This document shows positions 38,022-47,742 of a stretch of DNA of 64,000 nt, piece after piece. Position numbers and translations under genes: made by a program. Position 1 is the stretch's first letter; each line of letters starts with the position of its first letter. The stretch is taken from NCBI RefSeq assembly GCF_002939705.1, contig NZ_MDCB01000004.1, forward strand, positions 125,605 through 189,604. Reading direction: 5' to 3'. This DNA is from Xanthomonas albilineans. Lineage in GTDB: Bacteria > Pseudomonadota > Gammaproteobacteria > Xanthomonadales > Xanthomonadaceae. A model generated the notes under the pieces. The model ran no database searches, was not told the origin of the DNA, and worked only from the letters and a program-made list of their open reading frames with translations.

Positions 38022-38897
38022 TTACGCCTGCCCAGCACGACGCGCAGCCACTTTGGCCAACGCCGACCAATCCAAGTCGCCATCGCCATGCGCGATCGCC
38101 TCGATGAACTGATCGCGCAATACCGCGGCCAACGGCATCGGCACATGTCCAGTCTCGCCCGCACTCAAGGCCAAACGCACGTCCTTCAACCCCAGCGTGG
38201 CCTTGAAGCCGGCCGGACTGTAACGCTGCTGCGCAATCATGTCGCCATAGATCTGGTAAGCCGGCGCGGCGAACACGCTGCCGCTCAACATGCCCAGGAA
38301 TTCGGCCGCCTCCACGCCATGCCCGCGCACCAGCGCCGCCGCTTCGGCCATGGTGCCGATCGCGCTGGCCAGACACAGGTTGGCGGCCAGCTTGACCACG
38401 TTGGCCTGCTCCGGCGCCGCACCGAAGTACCATGTCTTGCGTCCAACCACGTCCAGCAGCGGCTGCACCCGCGCCAGCGCGTCGGCATCGCCGGCAGCGA
38501 GTAAATTGAGCTGGCCGGCCGCGGCGACCTCAGGACGCCCCAGCACCGGCACCGCCAGGTACGCGACACCGCGCTCGGCATGCAGCGCGCTAAGTTCGCG
38601 CGCCAGCGCAACCGAAATCGTGGCCATGTTGACGTGGACGCTGCCGGCGGTCAGTGCATCCAGTGCGCCGCGTTCGAGCAGCGTCTCGCGCACCGCCGCA
38701 TCGTCGGCCAACATCGAGAACAACACCGGCCGGCACACGGCTTCGGCCGGTCGCGCGACCAGTTGCGCGCCAGCCTCGACCAACGGCTGCGCCGCGCCCG
38801 CACTGCGGTTCCAGACGGTCAACGGATGCCCGGCGCGCAACAGATTGTGCGCAATCGGCTGACCCATCGTTCCCAGGCCGAGAAACCCAATATTCAT
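38022..38897 (-). CDS. Beta-hydroxyacid dehydrogenase family oxidoreductase
   Basis: A 291-residue NAD(P)-dependent enzyme of the 3-hydroxyisobutyrate/tartronate semialdehyde reductase family. Signatures are GFLGLGTMGQPIAHNLLRAG (dinucleotide site), FSMLADDAAV, and the catalytic Lys region PEQANVVKLAANLCLA. ATG 38897 has AAGGAG eight bases upstream and was preferred to the longer frame. It follows an Old Yellow Enzyme gene on the same strand by 61 bases. Likely substrate is a small hydroxy acid or an aldehyde; it cannot be fixed. Confidence 0.88.
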   Translation of the reverse strand: MNIGFLGLGTMGQPIAHNLLRAGHPLTVWNRSAGAAQPLVEAGAQLVARPAEAVCRPVLFSMLADDAAVRETLLERGALDALTAGSVHVNMATISVALARELSALHAERGVAYLAVPVLGRPEVAAAGQLNLLAAGDADALARVQPLLDVVGRKTWYFGAAPEQANVVKLAANLCLASAIGTMAEAAALVRGHGVEAAEFLGMLSGSVFAAPAYQIYGDMIAQQRYSPAGFKATLGLKDVRLALSAGETGHVPMPLAAVLRDQFIEAIAHGDGDLDWSALAKVAARRAGQA

Positions 38898-38958
38898 TGC
38901 ATGCTCCTTGAAGGAATCCAGAGGCTGACCACGACTGGCATGGCCCAGCCCAAGCGCA

Positions 38959-40056
38959 TCATGCATCGAACAGGCTGCGCGCCGCATAAGGCGCGCAACG
39001 CATGTACTGCGGTGCCGGACGCAAGGTGGCGCCCAGCGCCGCAGCGGCATGCCAGGGCCAGCGCGGGTCGTAGAGAATGCCGCGGGCCAACGCGATCGCA
39101 TCGGCGCGGCCTTCGGCCAGGATGGCTTCGGCCTGCTGCGGTTCGGTAATCAGACCCACCGCGATCACCGGCATGTCCACAGCGCGATGCAACGTCTCGG
39201 CCAACGGCACTTGGTAGCCGGGCGCGACCGGAATCCGCTGGCGACGGTCCAGTCCGCCACTGGACACATGCAAATAATCGCAGCCCTGCGCCTGCAACGC
39301 CTGCGCCAGTACCACGCTTTGAGCGACGTCCCAGCCGCCTTCGACCCAATCGGTGGCCGAGATGCGCACGCCCACCGCAATCGTGGACGATACCGCCGCA
39401 CGCACCGCTGCATGCACGCGCAGCAATAGGCGCATGCGGTTGTCCAAACTGCCGCCGTAGGTGTCTTCGCGCAGATTACTCAGTGGCGAGAGGAACTGGT
39501 GCAGCAGGTAGCCATGCGCAGCATGCAATTCGATCAGCGCGAAACCGAGTCGCTCGGCGCGCCGCGCCGCAGCAACGAACGCGGCGACGATCGCCTCGAT
39601 AGCCGCCAGGTCCAGCGCCTGCGGCGGCGCGTCATCGGCAGCGAAGGGCTGCGGCGATGGCGCCACGGTCTGCCAGCCATTCGGCTCGGTCGGCGCGATC
39701 GCAGCGCCGCCGTCCCAGGGCCTGTGCGTGGAGGCCTTACGCCCGGCATGAGCGAGCTGGATCCCCAGCGGCATCGGCGACCAACGCCGCACGGACGTCA
39801 ACACCTCGCGTAACGCCGCCTCGGTGGCGTCGTCCCACAGCCCCAGATCGGCCGGCGTGATGCGCCCGCACGGCTCCACCGCCGTGGCCTCCAGGATCAG
39901 CAATCCGGCACCGGACTGCGCCAGTTGCCCCAGATGTTGAAGATGCCAGTCATTGGCACGGCCGGCATCGGCGGCGTACTGGCACATCGGCGCGATCACG
40001 ATGCGATTGGACAGCGACAACGGCCCCAGTGCGAGGGGCGAAAACAACAGGCTCAC
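38959..40056 (-). CDS. Old Yellow Enzyme (NADH:flavin oxidoreductase)
   Basis: A 365-residue FMN enzyme reducing activated C=C bonds. The N-terminus SNRIVIAPMCQYAADAG places it in the YqjM-like thermophilic class with its Cys. QLAHAGRKAS gives the FMN-binding His, ELHAAHGYLLHQFLSP the substrate His pair, and DGGAAIAP a loop. GTG 40056 is the likely start because the conserved part begins eight residues later. It may share a transcript with the downstream oxidoreductase, suggesting a role in detoxifying enones. Confidence 0.88.
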   Translation of the reverse strand: MSLLFSPLALGPLSLSNRIVIAPMCQYAADAGRANDWHLQHLGQLAQSGAGLLILEATAVEPCGRITPADLGLWDDATEAALREVLTSVRRWSPMPLGIQLAHAGRKASTHRPWDGGAAIAPTEPNGWQTVAPSPQPFAADDAPPQALDLAAIEAIVAAFVAAARRAERLGFALIELHAAHGYLLHQFLSPLSNLREDTYGGSLDNRMRLLLRVHAAVRAAVSSTIAVGVRISATDWVEGGWDVAQSVVLAQALQAQGCDYLHVSSGGLDRRQRIPVAPGYQVPLAETLHRAVDMPVIAVGLITEPQQAEAILAEGRADAIALARGILYDPRWPWHAAAALGATLRPAPQYMRCAPYAARSLFDA

Positions 40057-40176
40057 GATGGCATTCCGCAAAAGGCGCCCGCACGATCCGGGCAAACAGC
40101 TATTGCACGCCTACAACGGCGACCGATCAACCACTGCCGATGGATCAGTTCGTGCTTGGATTCGCAACACATCGGG

Positions 40177-41040
40177 CTACGCCAAGCCAGCAGCCGGATA
40201 CAGGAACGCCAGCGCCTGCGCGCACGGCTGGTTCACCTTCAGATCCAGCAGATCGTCAGCGCGGGTACGGCCCAGATTGATCGCGGCAATCGGTACGCCC
40301 GCCTTGGCCGCAGCCTGCACGAAGCGGAAGCCGGAATAGACCATCAACGACGAACCCACCACCAACATGGCGTCGGCCTGCTGTAGGTGCGCGAATGCGC
40401 TGGTCACCCGCTCGCGCGGGACATTTTCGCCAAAGAACACCACGTCCGGCTTGAGCATGCCGCCGCAGTGCGGACACGCCGGCACCACGAACGCGGCGAA
40501 GTCCACGCCATCCAGATCGGCATCGCCATCGGGCGCCTGCCCGGCCTGCAGCGTCGCCCAATGCGGATTGTGCTGCAGCAACTGCTGCTGGAACGTTTCG
40601 CGCGGCATGCGCCGCTCGCACTGCATGCAACGCACCACATCAAGACGGCCGTGCAGGTCGATGACCGCGCGGCTGCCGGCGGCCTGGTGCAAGCCATCCA
40701 CGTTCTGAGTCAGCAGCAGCGCGACCTGCCCGCGCGCCTCCAGGTGCGCCAATGCGGCGTGCGTCGCGTTGGGCTGGGCATAGCCGAAGCGCGGCCAGCC
40801 GATCAGGCTACGCGCCCAATAGCGCTGCCGCGTCGCCAGCTCGCCCATGAACGCCTGATAGGTGACCGGTGGCGTGCGCTTCCACTCCCCGGCGACGTCG
40901 CGGTAATCGGGAATGCCAGAATCGGTGCTGCAGCCGGCGCCAGTGAGTACGAACAGGCGACGGTGGCGCACAACGAACGCCTCCAGCGCGGTGGTCACCG
41001 CATGCGTGGGGTCGGACGGATCCTGCAGCAACTGGGGCAT
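40177..41040 (-). CDS. Sir2-family NAD-dependent deacylase
   Basis: A 287-residue sirtuin. GAGCSTDSGIPDYR at residues 34-47 and TQNVDGLH at 111-118 bind NAD; His130 (DLHG) is catalytic. Four Cys (138, 141, 189, 192) form the zinc knuckle. The enzyme removes acyl groups from lysine. A lysine acetyltransferase-like protein is encoded at 60.1 kb, which could supply its substrates. Stand-alone gene. Confidence 0.92.
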   Translation of the reverse strand: MPQLLQDPSDPTHAVTTALEAFVVRHRRLFVLTGAGCSTDSGIPDYRDVAGEWKRTPPVTYQAFMGELATRQRYWARSLIGWPRFGYAQPNATHAALAHLEARGQVALLLTQNVDGLHQAAGSRAVIDLHGRLDVVRCMQCERRMPRETFQQQLLQHNPHWATLQAGQAPDGDADLDGVDFAAFVVPACPHCGGMLKPDVVFFGENVPRERVTSAFAHLQQADAMLVVGSSLMVYSGFRFVQAAAKAGVPIAAINLGRTRADDLLDLKVNQPCAQALAFLYPAAGLA

Positions 41041-41485
41041 GGTGCAGCTCCCGGGAATGGTATGGGGCGCTGCAAGGCGTCAGCCGAGCCGATCGACGAC
41101 GCTACGCCCGTCTCTATCTTTAGCATGCGACGCGCAAACGCAAGTCCCCTCGCCATCGCCGCAGACGCGCGCGATGCAGCGTTGCGCTGCGGCGCCAGAC
41201 GATCCCACCCCGTCACTGGGCCTGCGCAACCGCACCGGGGCCAGCGGCGGCGTGCCGACGTGAGGCTGTCGGTGCATCGCGCTGAACAGCGATCCGACGC
41301 GAGCATTGACAAACGTTGACGCCGGCATGAGCGCACCTTCAATGCGACATCGTGCCAGACCAGTTGCAGGATGCGCTGCGGTCCGGACACCTACTGAAAC
41401 GGTGGCGACACTTCACAGCAGCAGCGCTGCTTGCACGACAGACCAGGCCGTTAACGACCAGCGGCAGCGCGCACGCGCGGCAGAC
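41041..41485 (-). other. Gene-free region between sirtuin and thioredoxin genes
   Basis: About 445 bases with no convincing frame on either strand. It should hold the sirtuin promoter and the 3' end of the nrd operon transcript. No hairpin of note was seen. Confidence 0.4.
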
Positions 41486-41818
41486 TCACCCCAGGTGTGT
41501 GCGCACCGCTTCGTCGATCTTGGCTGGCGGCACGAAGCCGGGCACACGCGCCACTTCCTCGCCGTGGCGGAACAGCATCAGCGTCGGGGTCTGGCGCAAA
41601 CCCTGAGCACGGAAGAAATCTTCGCCCACGTCTTCCATTTTCACCTTGAGCAAGGTCAGGCCTTGCGCGCTGTCGCTCTCGGCGAAGCGCTCCAGCGATT
41701 TGTCCAGCATGCGACAGCCGGGACAATTGTCCTTGTTGAAATCGGCCAACACGCGCGGGTGCGCGGCGAGCGCATCGGCGAATTGCTCTGGGCTGGAAAC
41801 GGTGATGGTGGTGAGCAT
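41486..41818 (-). CDS. Thioredoxin-family protein of the nrd operon
   Basis: A 110-residue thioredoxin fold. The active site is NCPGC, as in glutaredoxin/NrdH-like or thioredoxin-like proteins, with cis-Pro in RQTPTLMLF. Fourth gene after nrdA, nrdB and a flavodoxin, with short gaps. The context makes it a likely electron donor for ribonucleotide reductase, although direct evidence is lacking. Confidence 0.85.
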   Translation of the reverse strand: MLTTITVSSPEQFADALAAHPRVLADFNKDNCPGCRMLDKSLERFAESDSAQGLTLLKVKMEDVGEDFFRAQGLRQTPTLMLFRHGEEVARVPGFVPPAKIDEAVRTHLG

Positions 41819-41896
41819 GCAACGGAACCTCGTATGGCGCGTGACGCACGGCGCGGCAACGGCCAGCGCTAGAGCGGAAAGAGAAAATTTGCGGAA

Positions 41897-42421
41897 TCAA
41901 CCGCTGCCATGCACCGGCAACGCCGCAGCACTGACCTGACTGGCCGCCGCGGGCGCGGCGGCGCGCGCGGCGCGCAACGCCAGCACCTGCGCGCACCAGG
42001 CATCGATCGCCGCCACATCGCGCTCGCCATGCGGCATCTGCTCGATCTCCAGCAGCGGATAGGCACTGTCGAAGAACCGCGCAATGCGCTTGACCGCACC
42101 GCAATAGTATTCCAACCCCCACTGCGTCTCGCCGGTGCCGAACACCGCAACCTCGGCATGCCGACCAACCGCTTCGACCAATTCGGCGATGTAGCGCTTC
42201 ATCTCAGATGGGGTGCGCCCGGCGTTGTCGGTCCAACTGCCGAGCAAATGCAGATCGAAACCGGTGGCGCAGGACGGATCGCCGAGTACGCCGTGCAAGG
42301 TTTGCAGATCGGTGTGGATCCAGGTCACTTGGTGACCAGCGGCCTCGCACTGCGCATGCACGCGGCGGGCGACGTCGCGGGTGTTGCCGCTGAGCGAAGC
42401 GTAGGCGAGCAGGATCTGCAT
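41897..42421 (-). CDS. Flavodoxin of the nrd operon
   Basis: A 174-residue flavodoxin. The FMN phosphate loop is YASLSGNTRDVA at the N-terminus, and later loops are GSWTDNAGRTP and FGTGETQWG. It is longer than NrdI and has a normal flavodoxin profile. It starts 57 bases after nrdB. In class I enzymes a flavodoxin-type protein can maintain or activate the metal cofactor of NrdB, which is the likely job here. Confidence 0.85.
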   Translation of the reverse strand: MQILLAYASLSGNTRDVARRVHAQCEAAGHQVTWIHTDLQTLHGVLGDPSCATGFDLHLLGSWTDNAGRTPSEMKRYIAELVEAVGRHAEVAVFGTGETQWGLEYYCGAVKRIARFFDSAYPLLEIEQMPHGERDVAAIDAWCAQVLALRAARAAAPAAASQVSAAALPVHGSG

Positions 42422-42477
42422 GATGATAGGCGTGCAACAAACAACGCGCGTGGTGTGGCGGACCACGCGCAGTCCGC

Positions 42478-43518
42478 TTACAGGTCGTCGAAACCGTTGT
42501 CCGAGTTGGTCTTCTTGTAACTGGCGTTGCGCATCTCGAAAAAGTCGGTCTTGGTCTCGGTGAAGTTGTCGGCGTAGGCCTTGATCCAAGGCATCACGTT
42601 GTCGCTGGCGCCGGTGTACAGCTTCTCGATGCCGAGCATGCCGGACATCTTGTTGGCACGGTACTTCACGTACTGGATCATCTCGTCCACGTCGATGCCC
42701 TCGATACCGTCGAGCACTTCCGAGGACCACTCGGTCTCCAAGCGGATCGCATGTTCGAAGGCCTGGTGCACGTAGTCGGTCAGTTCGTTGGTCTGCAACT
42801 CGGCGTTCTCACCGATGATGGCGCGGATCAGCTCGCTGATGAACTTGGTGTGGGCCAGTTCGTCGCGGTTGATGAAGCTGATGATCTTGCCGGTGCCGGT
42901 CATGCGGTTCTGCCGCACCAGGTTGTAGAAGTAGGCGAAGCCGGAATAGAAGTTGATGCCCTCCAGGATCGAGGACTGGATCAGCGAGCGCAGCAGGGTC
43001 TCGGCGGTCTTCTCGCGCATGAAGTCGTCGTAGGCCTGCATGATCGGCTGGTTGCGCGCGACGATGGTCGGATGCGTGCGCGCGATTTCGAACACGCGGT
43101 TCTGGTCGGCCAGGCCGGCAATCGACGCCAACACGTAGGAGTAGCTCTCGTTGTGGATCACCTCCTGCTGGCCGATGATCGCGGCATTGGCGTGCGCAGC
43201 CGGGTCGGTGATGTATTCGGCGACGTTGTAGATGAAGCGCGTCTGCGGCGAATCCAGCGTGGCCAACAAGCCGATGATCGAGTCGTAGGCGTTTTTCTCG
43301 CGCGCCGACAGTTCGCCGTACTGCTTGGCATCGCCCTTCATGTCCACTTCGTCGGGGATCCAGAAATTGGTCGACAGTTCCTTGTACGCCCGATAGAAGG
43401 ACGGGTACGGGATATCGTTCCAGTTGAGGATGCCGCTGGTGGTGCCGTTGATGATGCCGGTGGACCGGTTGGGGTGCAGCGGTTCGAGAATCTTGATGCG
43501 ATCGAGCGCGATGGCCAT
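42478..43518 (-). CDS. nrdB: Ribonucleotide reductase class I beta subunit
   Basis: A 346-residue R2 protein that holds the dimetal-tyrosyl cofactor. Metal-ligand segments are visible in EKNAYDSIIG, QQEVIHNESYSYVL and FINRDELAHTKFI. The tail KKTNSDNGFDDL is the alpha-binding C-terminus. ATG 43518 begins the conserved MAIALDRIKILEPLHP; the longer open frame is not needed. Second gene of the B12-controlled nrd operon. Confidence 0.94.
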   Translation of the reverse strand: MAIALDRIKILEPLHPNRSTGIINGTTSGILNWNDIPYPSFYRAYKELSTNFWIPDEVDMKGDAKQYGELSAREKNAYDSIIGLLATLDSPQTRFIYNVAEYITDPAAHANAAIIGQQEVIHNESYSYVLASIAGLADQNRVFEIARTHPTIVARNQPIMQAYDDFMREKTAETLLRSLIQSSILEGINFYSGFAYFYNLVRQNRMTGTGKIISFINRDELAHTKFISELIRAIIGENAELQTNELTDYVHQAFEHAIRLETEWSSEVLDGIEGIDVDEMIQYVKYRANKMSGMLGIEKLYTGASDNVMPWIKAYADNFTETKTDFFEMRNASYKKTNSDNGFDDL

Positions 43519-43631
43519 GAGATTTACTTCGGAAATCGGGTGAACGGCACCGACATGCGGCGCGACGGAAACACGCCACGCGCACCGGGACATCCCTGGC
43601 ACGCGCGGCGCTGGGCGCTAAGCGCCGGCGA

Positions 43632-46043
43632 TCAACTGGAGCACCACTCGCATTCGCTGATGTCGATGTCGTTGGAACGCACGTAGTAGGTGGTCTTCAG
43701 GCCTTCCTTCCACGCGGTCATGTGCAAGTCCAGCAGGGTGCCGGCGCGAATGCCGCTGGGCACGTAGAAGTTGAAGCTGATCGATTGATCGACGTGGCGC
43801 TGACGGCGGGCGTTCTGGCGCACGCTGGCGAACTGGTCGACCTTGTAGGCACCCTTTTCGTAGTACGGATAGGTGTCCACCGTCAGCCCCGGCGCCACCA
43901 CCGGGCGACGGAAGTCCTTCTTCTCTTCGTAGTAGAACGCGCTGTAGATCGGGTCGATCGAGGCGGTGGAACCGGCGATCTGCGCGGTGCTCATGTTCGG
44001 CGCCACCGCCACCATCCAGGCGTTGCGCACGCCATGCACGCTCACCTGCGCGGCCAGTTCCTGCCACTGCGCACTGTCGTAGCCGCGCTTGCTGAAGTAC
44101 TCGCCGTTCTGCCAGTCGCTGCCCTTGAACACCTTGTAGGCGCCCTTTTCCTTGGCCAGCGCCAGGCTCGCCTGGATGGTCAGGTAATTGATGCGCTCGT
44201 ACAGCGTGTCGCTGTAGTCCTCGGCCTGGCGGGAGTTCCACTCGATGCCCTTCTGCGCCAGCAAGTGGTGCCAGCCGAAGGTGCCCAGGCCAATCGCGCG
44301 GTACTTCTGGTTGGTGATGGTGGCTTGCGGCACCGGCAGGTCGTTGAGGTCGATGACGTTGTCGAGCATGCGCACCTGGACCCGGATCAGCCGCTCCAGA
44401 ATGTCCGGCGACAGCAGATCCGGCTGCGCGGTGACCGCGCGACCCAGATTCACCGAAGACAGGTTGCACACAACGAAGTCGCCGGCCTGCTTGGTGGTCA
44501 CGATCTGATCGCCGCTGATCATCTCCTGGATGACCCGGGTCGGGCTCATGTTCTGCAGAATCTCGGTGCACAGGTTGCTGGAATAGACCATGCCCTGGTG
44601 CTTATTCGGGTTCATCCGATTGACTTCATCGCGATAGAACATGAACGGGTTGCCGGTCTCCAACTGACTGACCATGATTCGCTTGAACATGTCGATGGCC
44701 TTGACCACCTTGCGACCGATGCGTTCGTCGGCCACCACTTCCTCGTATTTGGCGCGGAAACTGCCTTCGCCACGCTTTTCATCGAAGAAGTCCTGCAGGT
44801 ACCAGCCCTTGACCTCCTTCACCTCGTACGGGTCGAACAGATACCACTCGCCGCGGCGCTCGACCGCTTCCATGAAGATATCCGGCACGCACACCGCAGT
44901 GAACACGTCGTGCGCGCGCAGGCGCTGATCGCCGTTGTTCAGGCGCAGATCCAGGAACGCCTCGATGTCGCGGTGCCAGATGTCCAGGTACACGGCGATG
45001 GCGCCCTTACGCTGGCCGAGCTGGTCCACCGACACAGCGGTGTTGTTGAGTTGCTTGATCCACGGCACCACGCCGCCGCTGGAGTTCTTGACCCCACGGA
45101 TCGCCGAGCCGGAAGAGCGCACGTAGCCCAGGTAGGCGCCGACGCCACCACCGTGCTTGGACACGCGCGCCACGTCGGTGTTGGAGTCGTAGATGCCTTG
45201 CAGGCTGTCGTCGACGGTGTCGATGAAGCAGCTCGACAGCTGCCCGCCGATCTTGCCGGCGTTGGACAGGGTCGGGGTGGCGACGGTCATGTACAGGTTG
45301 GACAGCGCCCAGTACGCCTCGCCAACCAACTGCATGCGCCGCTCACGCGGCTTTTCATCCTGCATCAGGTACAGCGCGATAGTCAGCCAGCGCTCCTGTG
45401 GCAGTTCGTAGACCTTGCGCGAGTTGTCGGTGGCCAGGTAGCGCGTCGCCAACAGGTACAGGCCGTTGTAGGCGAACAACTTGTCGCGTTCGGGATCGAT
45501 CATCCGGCCGGCCTCGGCCAGCTCTTCCTTGGAATAATTCTTGAGGATGTCGATCGAATACACGCCGCGATCGGCCAGGCTTTCCTGCAGGCCAACGTAG
45601 GAGCCGTACTTCTCGCCGGCATCGTAGAAACGGTTCTTGCTGGCGCGCTTGTACAGGCGATCCAGGTACAGACGCGCGGCAAAGTATTCCCACTCCGGCG
45701 TGGCGATGTCCACACGCGATTCGGCTTCGCGAATCAGGTAGTCGACCATCTCGTCGGCGGACAGGCTTTCCTTCTTCTCGATGAAAGCAAACGCCTTGCG
45801 CTCGTAGTCGCTCACATCCAGCTGCGGGAACTCGGCGTGGATCCGATCCAAAGTGCGCTGCAGGCGCGAACGGTCGAAGGCCATGCGGCGGTTGCCGCCG
45901 TCCTTGACGATCCAGGTGACGGCGCGCTGATCGTTGCTCGGCTCGCTGCTGGCCGTGGTGGGCTGCGCGATGGCGGCGGCGGTCGTGGAATCGACGGTGT
46001 CGTCGATGGAAGCGGCAGCCGGCAGGCTGTGGGTCTGACTCAT
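43632..46043 (-). CDS. nrdA: Ribonucleotide reductase class I alpha subunit
   Basis: The 803-residue catalytic subunit that reduces ribonucleoside diphosphates. An ATP-cone occupies the N-terminal 100 residues (GGNRRMAFDRSRLQRTLDRI). Active-site segments are VCNLSSVNLG and NMSTAQIAGSTASIDP, and the C-terminal redox pair is CEWC at the very end. ATG 46043 has GGAGA upstream. Its leader contains a cobalamin riboswitch and a strong promoter. First gene of nrdA-nrdB-flavodoxin-thioredoxin. Confidence 0.95.
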   Translation of the reverse strand: MSQTHSLPAAASIDDTVDSTTAAAIAQPTTASSEPSNDQRAVTWIVKDGGNRRMAFDRSRLQRTLDRIHAEFPQLDVSDYERKAFAFIEKKESLSADEMVDYLIREAESRVDIATPEWEYFAARLYLDRLYKRASKNRFYDAGEKYGSYVGLQESLADRGVYSIDILKNYSKEELAEAGRMIDPERDKLFAYNGLYLLATRYLATDNSRKVYELPQERWLTIALYLMQDEKPRERRMQLVGEAYWALSNLYMTVATPTLSNAGKIGGQLSSCFIDTVDDSLQGIYDSNTDVARVSKHGGGVGAYLGYVRSSGSAIRGVKNSSGGVVPWIKQLNNTAVSVDQLGQRKGAIAVYLDIWHRDIEAFLDLRLNNGDQRLRAHDVFTAVCVPDIFMEAVERRGEWYLFDPYEVKEVKGWYLQDFFDEKRGEGSFRAKYEEVVADERIGRKVVKAIDMFKRIMVSQLETGNPFMFYRDEVNRMNPNKHQGMVYSSNLCTEILQNMSPTRVIQEMISGDQIVTTKQAGDFVVCNLSSVNLGRAVTAQPDLLSPDILERLIRVQVRMLDNVIDLNDLPVPQATITNQKYRAIGLGTFGWHHLLAQKGIEWNSRQAEDYSDTLYERINYLTIQASLALAKEKGAYKVFKGSDWQNGEYFSKRGYDSAQWQELAAQVSVHGVRNAWMVAVAPNMSTAQIAGSTASIDPIYSAFYYEEKKDFRRPVVAPGLTVDTYPYYEKGAYKVDQFASVRQNARRQRHVDQSISFNFYVPSGIRAGTLLDLHMTAWKEGLKTTYYVRSNDIDISECEWCSS

Positions 46044-46229
46044 GAACGTGTCTCCAAGCGTGATGCACACAGCCACCCGCCCCCCCCTCAGGCAGCGGTC
46101 CGACCGAATCGGCGGAGGGATACGGTGTCGCGGAGAAGCAGCAGCGCAGGCGGCGCCTGCGAGCGGTCATCTGCTACACCAACCATCTCCCCCCGGAGAC
46201 ACTAAAGTCGGCGCCACGCGGTGTGCTTC

Positions 46230-46430
46230 ACGCGGCTGTCGGCAGGTCTTCGGGCTGATAGGCCGCGCGGCGACTGGGCAGTTCCGAACCCGTCGCTCGC
46301 CAAGGCGGGAGCCTCAGGCAGTGAAGGATCGTTCCCAATGACCGCTGCGGCACAGCACCGACGTTGGCGCTCACACGCCACGCCGGCTTCCCTTTTGATC
46401 CCGTGGCGAGGTGCCGCAGGAACCGACAAC
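46230..46430 (-). promoter_or_regulatory. Cobalamin riboswitch of the nrdAB operon
   Basis: On the minus strand the core blocks appear in order. GATCAAAAGGGAAGCCGGCG is at 46382-46400, GCCGCAGCGGT at about 46341-46351 and CTATCAGCCCGAAGACCTGCC-type B12 box at 46241-46261 (quoted in part). A G-rich/C-rich stretch at 46190-46225 may be the expression platform. Expected effect: high B12 shuts off this B12-independent reductase. Edges are approximate. Confidence 0.85.
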
Positions 46431-46433
46431 CCC

Positions 46434-46462
46434 AAGATAGTGGGGTGCAATAGTGACGTCAA
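46434..46462 (-). promoter_or_regulatory. Sigma-70-type promoter of nrdAB
   Basis: TTGACG (-35, 46457-46462) and TATCTT (-10, 46434-46439) are separated by exactly 17 bases on the minus strand. Transcription would begin just before the riboswitch, which matches its position. Confidence 0.7.
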
Positions 46463-46737
46463 CGCTAAATGTAGGTGCAATCACGAAAAGCTAAGCCTGC
46501 CAATGGCTTGCCTGCGTCACCCGCCTCCATCACCAGGATCGAGGCCGTGATGGCCTTGTGAAACAACCAAGGAACGGAGCCAAAACGGGGATGCGGCGGG
46601 CTGTCCGCACAACGCAAGCGGGCGGCCGATGGCCGCCCGCTGCAAGGGACAAACGTCTGCCCGGCGCTACCGCCACGGGCAAAGGACATCGCAGTGCCGG
46701 ATACCGCCGCCGTGCGACGGGTCGGGACACCCCTGAC
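46463..46737 (-). terminator. Spacer with ohr terminator hairpin at 46617-46641
   Basis: Between ohr and the nrd promoter. A perfect 11-bp stem (AGCGGGCGGCC / GGCCGCCCGCT) with a 3-base loop sits 97 bases after the ohr stop. No T run is visible. No gene was found in the remaining spacer. Confidence 0.55.
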
Positions 46738-47169
46738 TCAATCGACCACGATCAGATTCACATCGATGTTGCCGCGGGTGGCATTAGAGTACGGGCATAC
46801 CTGATGCGCCTTATCTACCAGCGATTGCAGCGCCGCACGCTCCATGCCCGGCACCGCGATGCGCAGTTCCACGGCGATGCCGAAGCCACCGGGGATCTGG
46901 CCGATGCCGACCTTGCCTTCGATGGTCGGTTCGGCCGGCAGCTTGAGCTTGTCCTGACCGGCGACGAACTTCATCGCGCCGAGGAAGCAGGCCGAATAGC
47001 CGGCCGCGAACAGTTGCTCCGGGTTGGTGCCGTCGCCGCCGGCGCCGCCGAGTTCGCGCGGGGTCGACAGCTTGACGTCCAACGTCTTGTCGGGGGTCAC
47101 AGCGCGGCCGTCGCGGCCCCCGGTGGCAGTGGCGGTGGCGGTGTAAGCGATGGTGGTCGGTGAAGCCAT
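46738..47169 (-). CDS. ohr: Organic hydroperoxide reductase Ohr
   Basis: A 143-residue thiol peroxidase of the Ohr/OsmC fold. The two catalytic Cys are in [10 protein letters not shown] and [13 protein letters not shown]. It reduces organic hydroperoxides using lipoyl proteins. Start ATG has AAGGAG eight bases upstream. It follows ohrR on the same strand with a 102-base gap, the standard regulator-enzyme pair first described in Xanthomonas. Confidence 0.95.
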   Translation of the reverse strand: MASPTTIAYTATATATGGRDGRAVTPDKTLDVKLSTPRELGGAGGDGTNPEQLFAAGYSACFLGAMKFVAGQDKLKLPAEPTIEGKVGIGQIPGGFGIAVELRIAVPGMERAALQSLVDKAHQVCPYSNATRGNIDVNLIVVD

Positions 47170-47271
47170 GGTGATACTCCTTACGAAGGACGACGCCGTA
47201 GCGTCAGGGATGGAGAGAGTCGAACACCGAGTAGGACGCAACAAAATCGGCGAATTGAACGCAGGCGACGC

Positions 47272-47739
47272 TCAAGACGCGACCAATAATTTGCCGCGCA
47301 CGTCCTCCAGTTCGTGTTTCAAACGGGTCAGTTGCTCCAGATCGCAGGCGACCGCGCACAACACACGCTCCGGCAACACCTGCGCCCGCTCGCGCAGGGC
47401 GTGACCGCGTTCGGTCAGTGCGACCACCACCCGACGCTCGTCCTCGGTGGCACGGCGGCGGGTCAGCAGGCCGAGCGTCTCCAGGCGCTTGAGCAATGGG
47501 GTCAGCGTGGCCGAATCCAGGAACAGGCGCTCGCCGATGTCCGAGACACTGCGCTGGTCCTGTTCCCACAGCACCAGCATCGCCAGATATTGGGGATAAG
47601 TCAGGCCCAGCGCGCGCAACAACCCCCGGTAGAGCTTGTGCATCGCCAAGTTGGCCGAATACAGCGCGAAGCACAACTGGTTGTCCAGCCGGAGCAGGTC
47701 GGTGGCGGCAGTGGAGGGGAGCGGGTTCATGTGCCACAT
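47272..47739 (-). CDS. ohrR: MarR-family peroxide sensor OhrR
   Basis: About 155 residues (152 if the ATG at 47730 is used). The reactive Cys lies in [12 protein letters not shown], matching Cys22 of Xanthomonas OhrR. A second Cys pair, [13 protein letters not shown], supplies the partner for the disulfide of the two-Cys type. The winged helix is [18 protein letters not shown]. It represses itself and ohr until oxidised by organic peroxides. Neither ATG has a clear ribosome site, and both lie close to the predicted promoter. Confidence 0.9.
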   Translation of the reverse strand: MWHMNPLPSTAATDLLRLDNQLCFALYSANLAMHKLYRGLLRALGLTYPQYLAMLVLWEQDQRSVSDIGERLFLDSATLTPLLKRLETLGLLTRRRATEDERRVVVALTERGHALRERAQVLPERVLCAVACDLEQLTRLKHELEDVRGKLLVAS

Positions 47740-47742
47740 GAT

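Noticed and set aside
43722-46205. 827-codon plus-strand frame opposite nrdA
   Set aside because: Complement of nrdA with no hydrophobic or catalytic pattern of its own. The nrdA frame carries all expected motifs.
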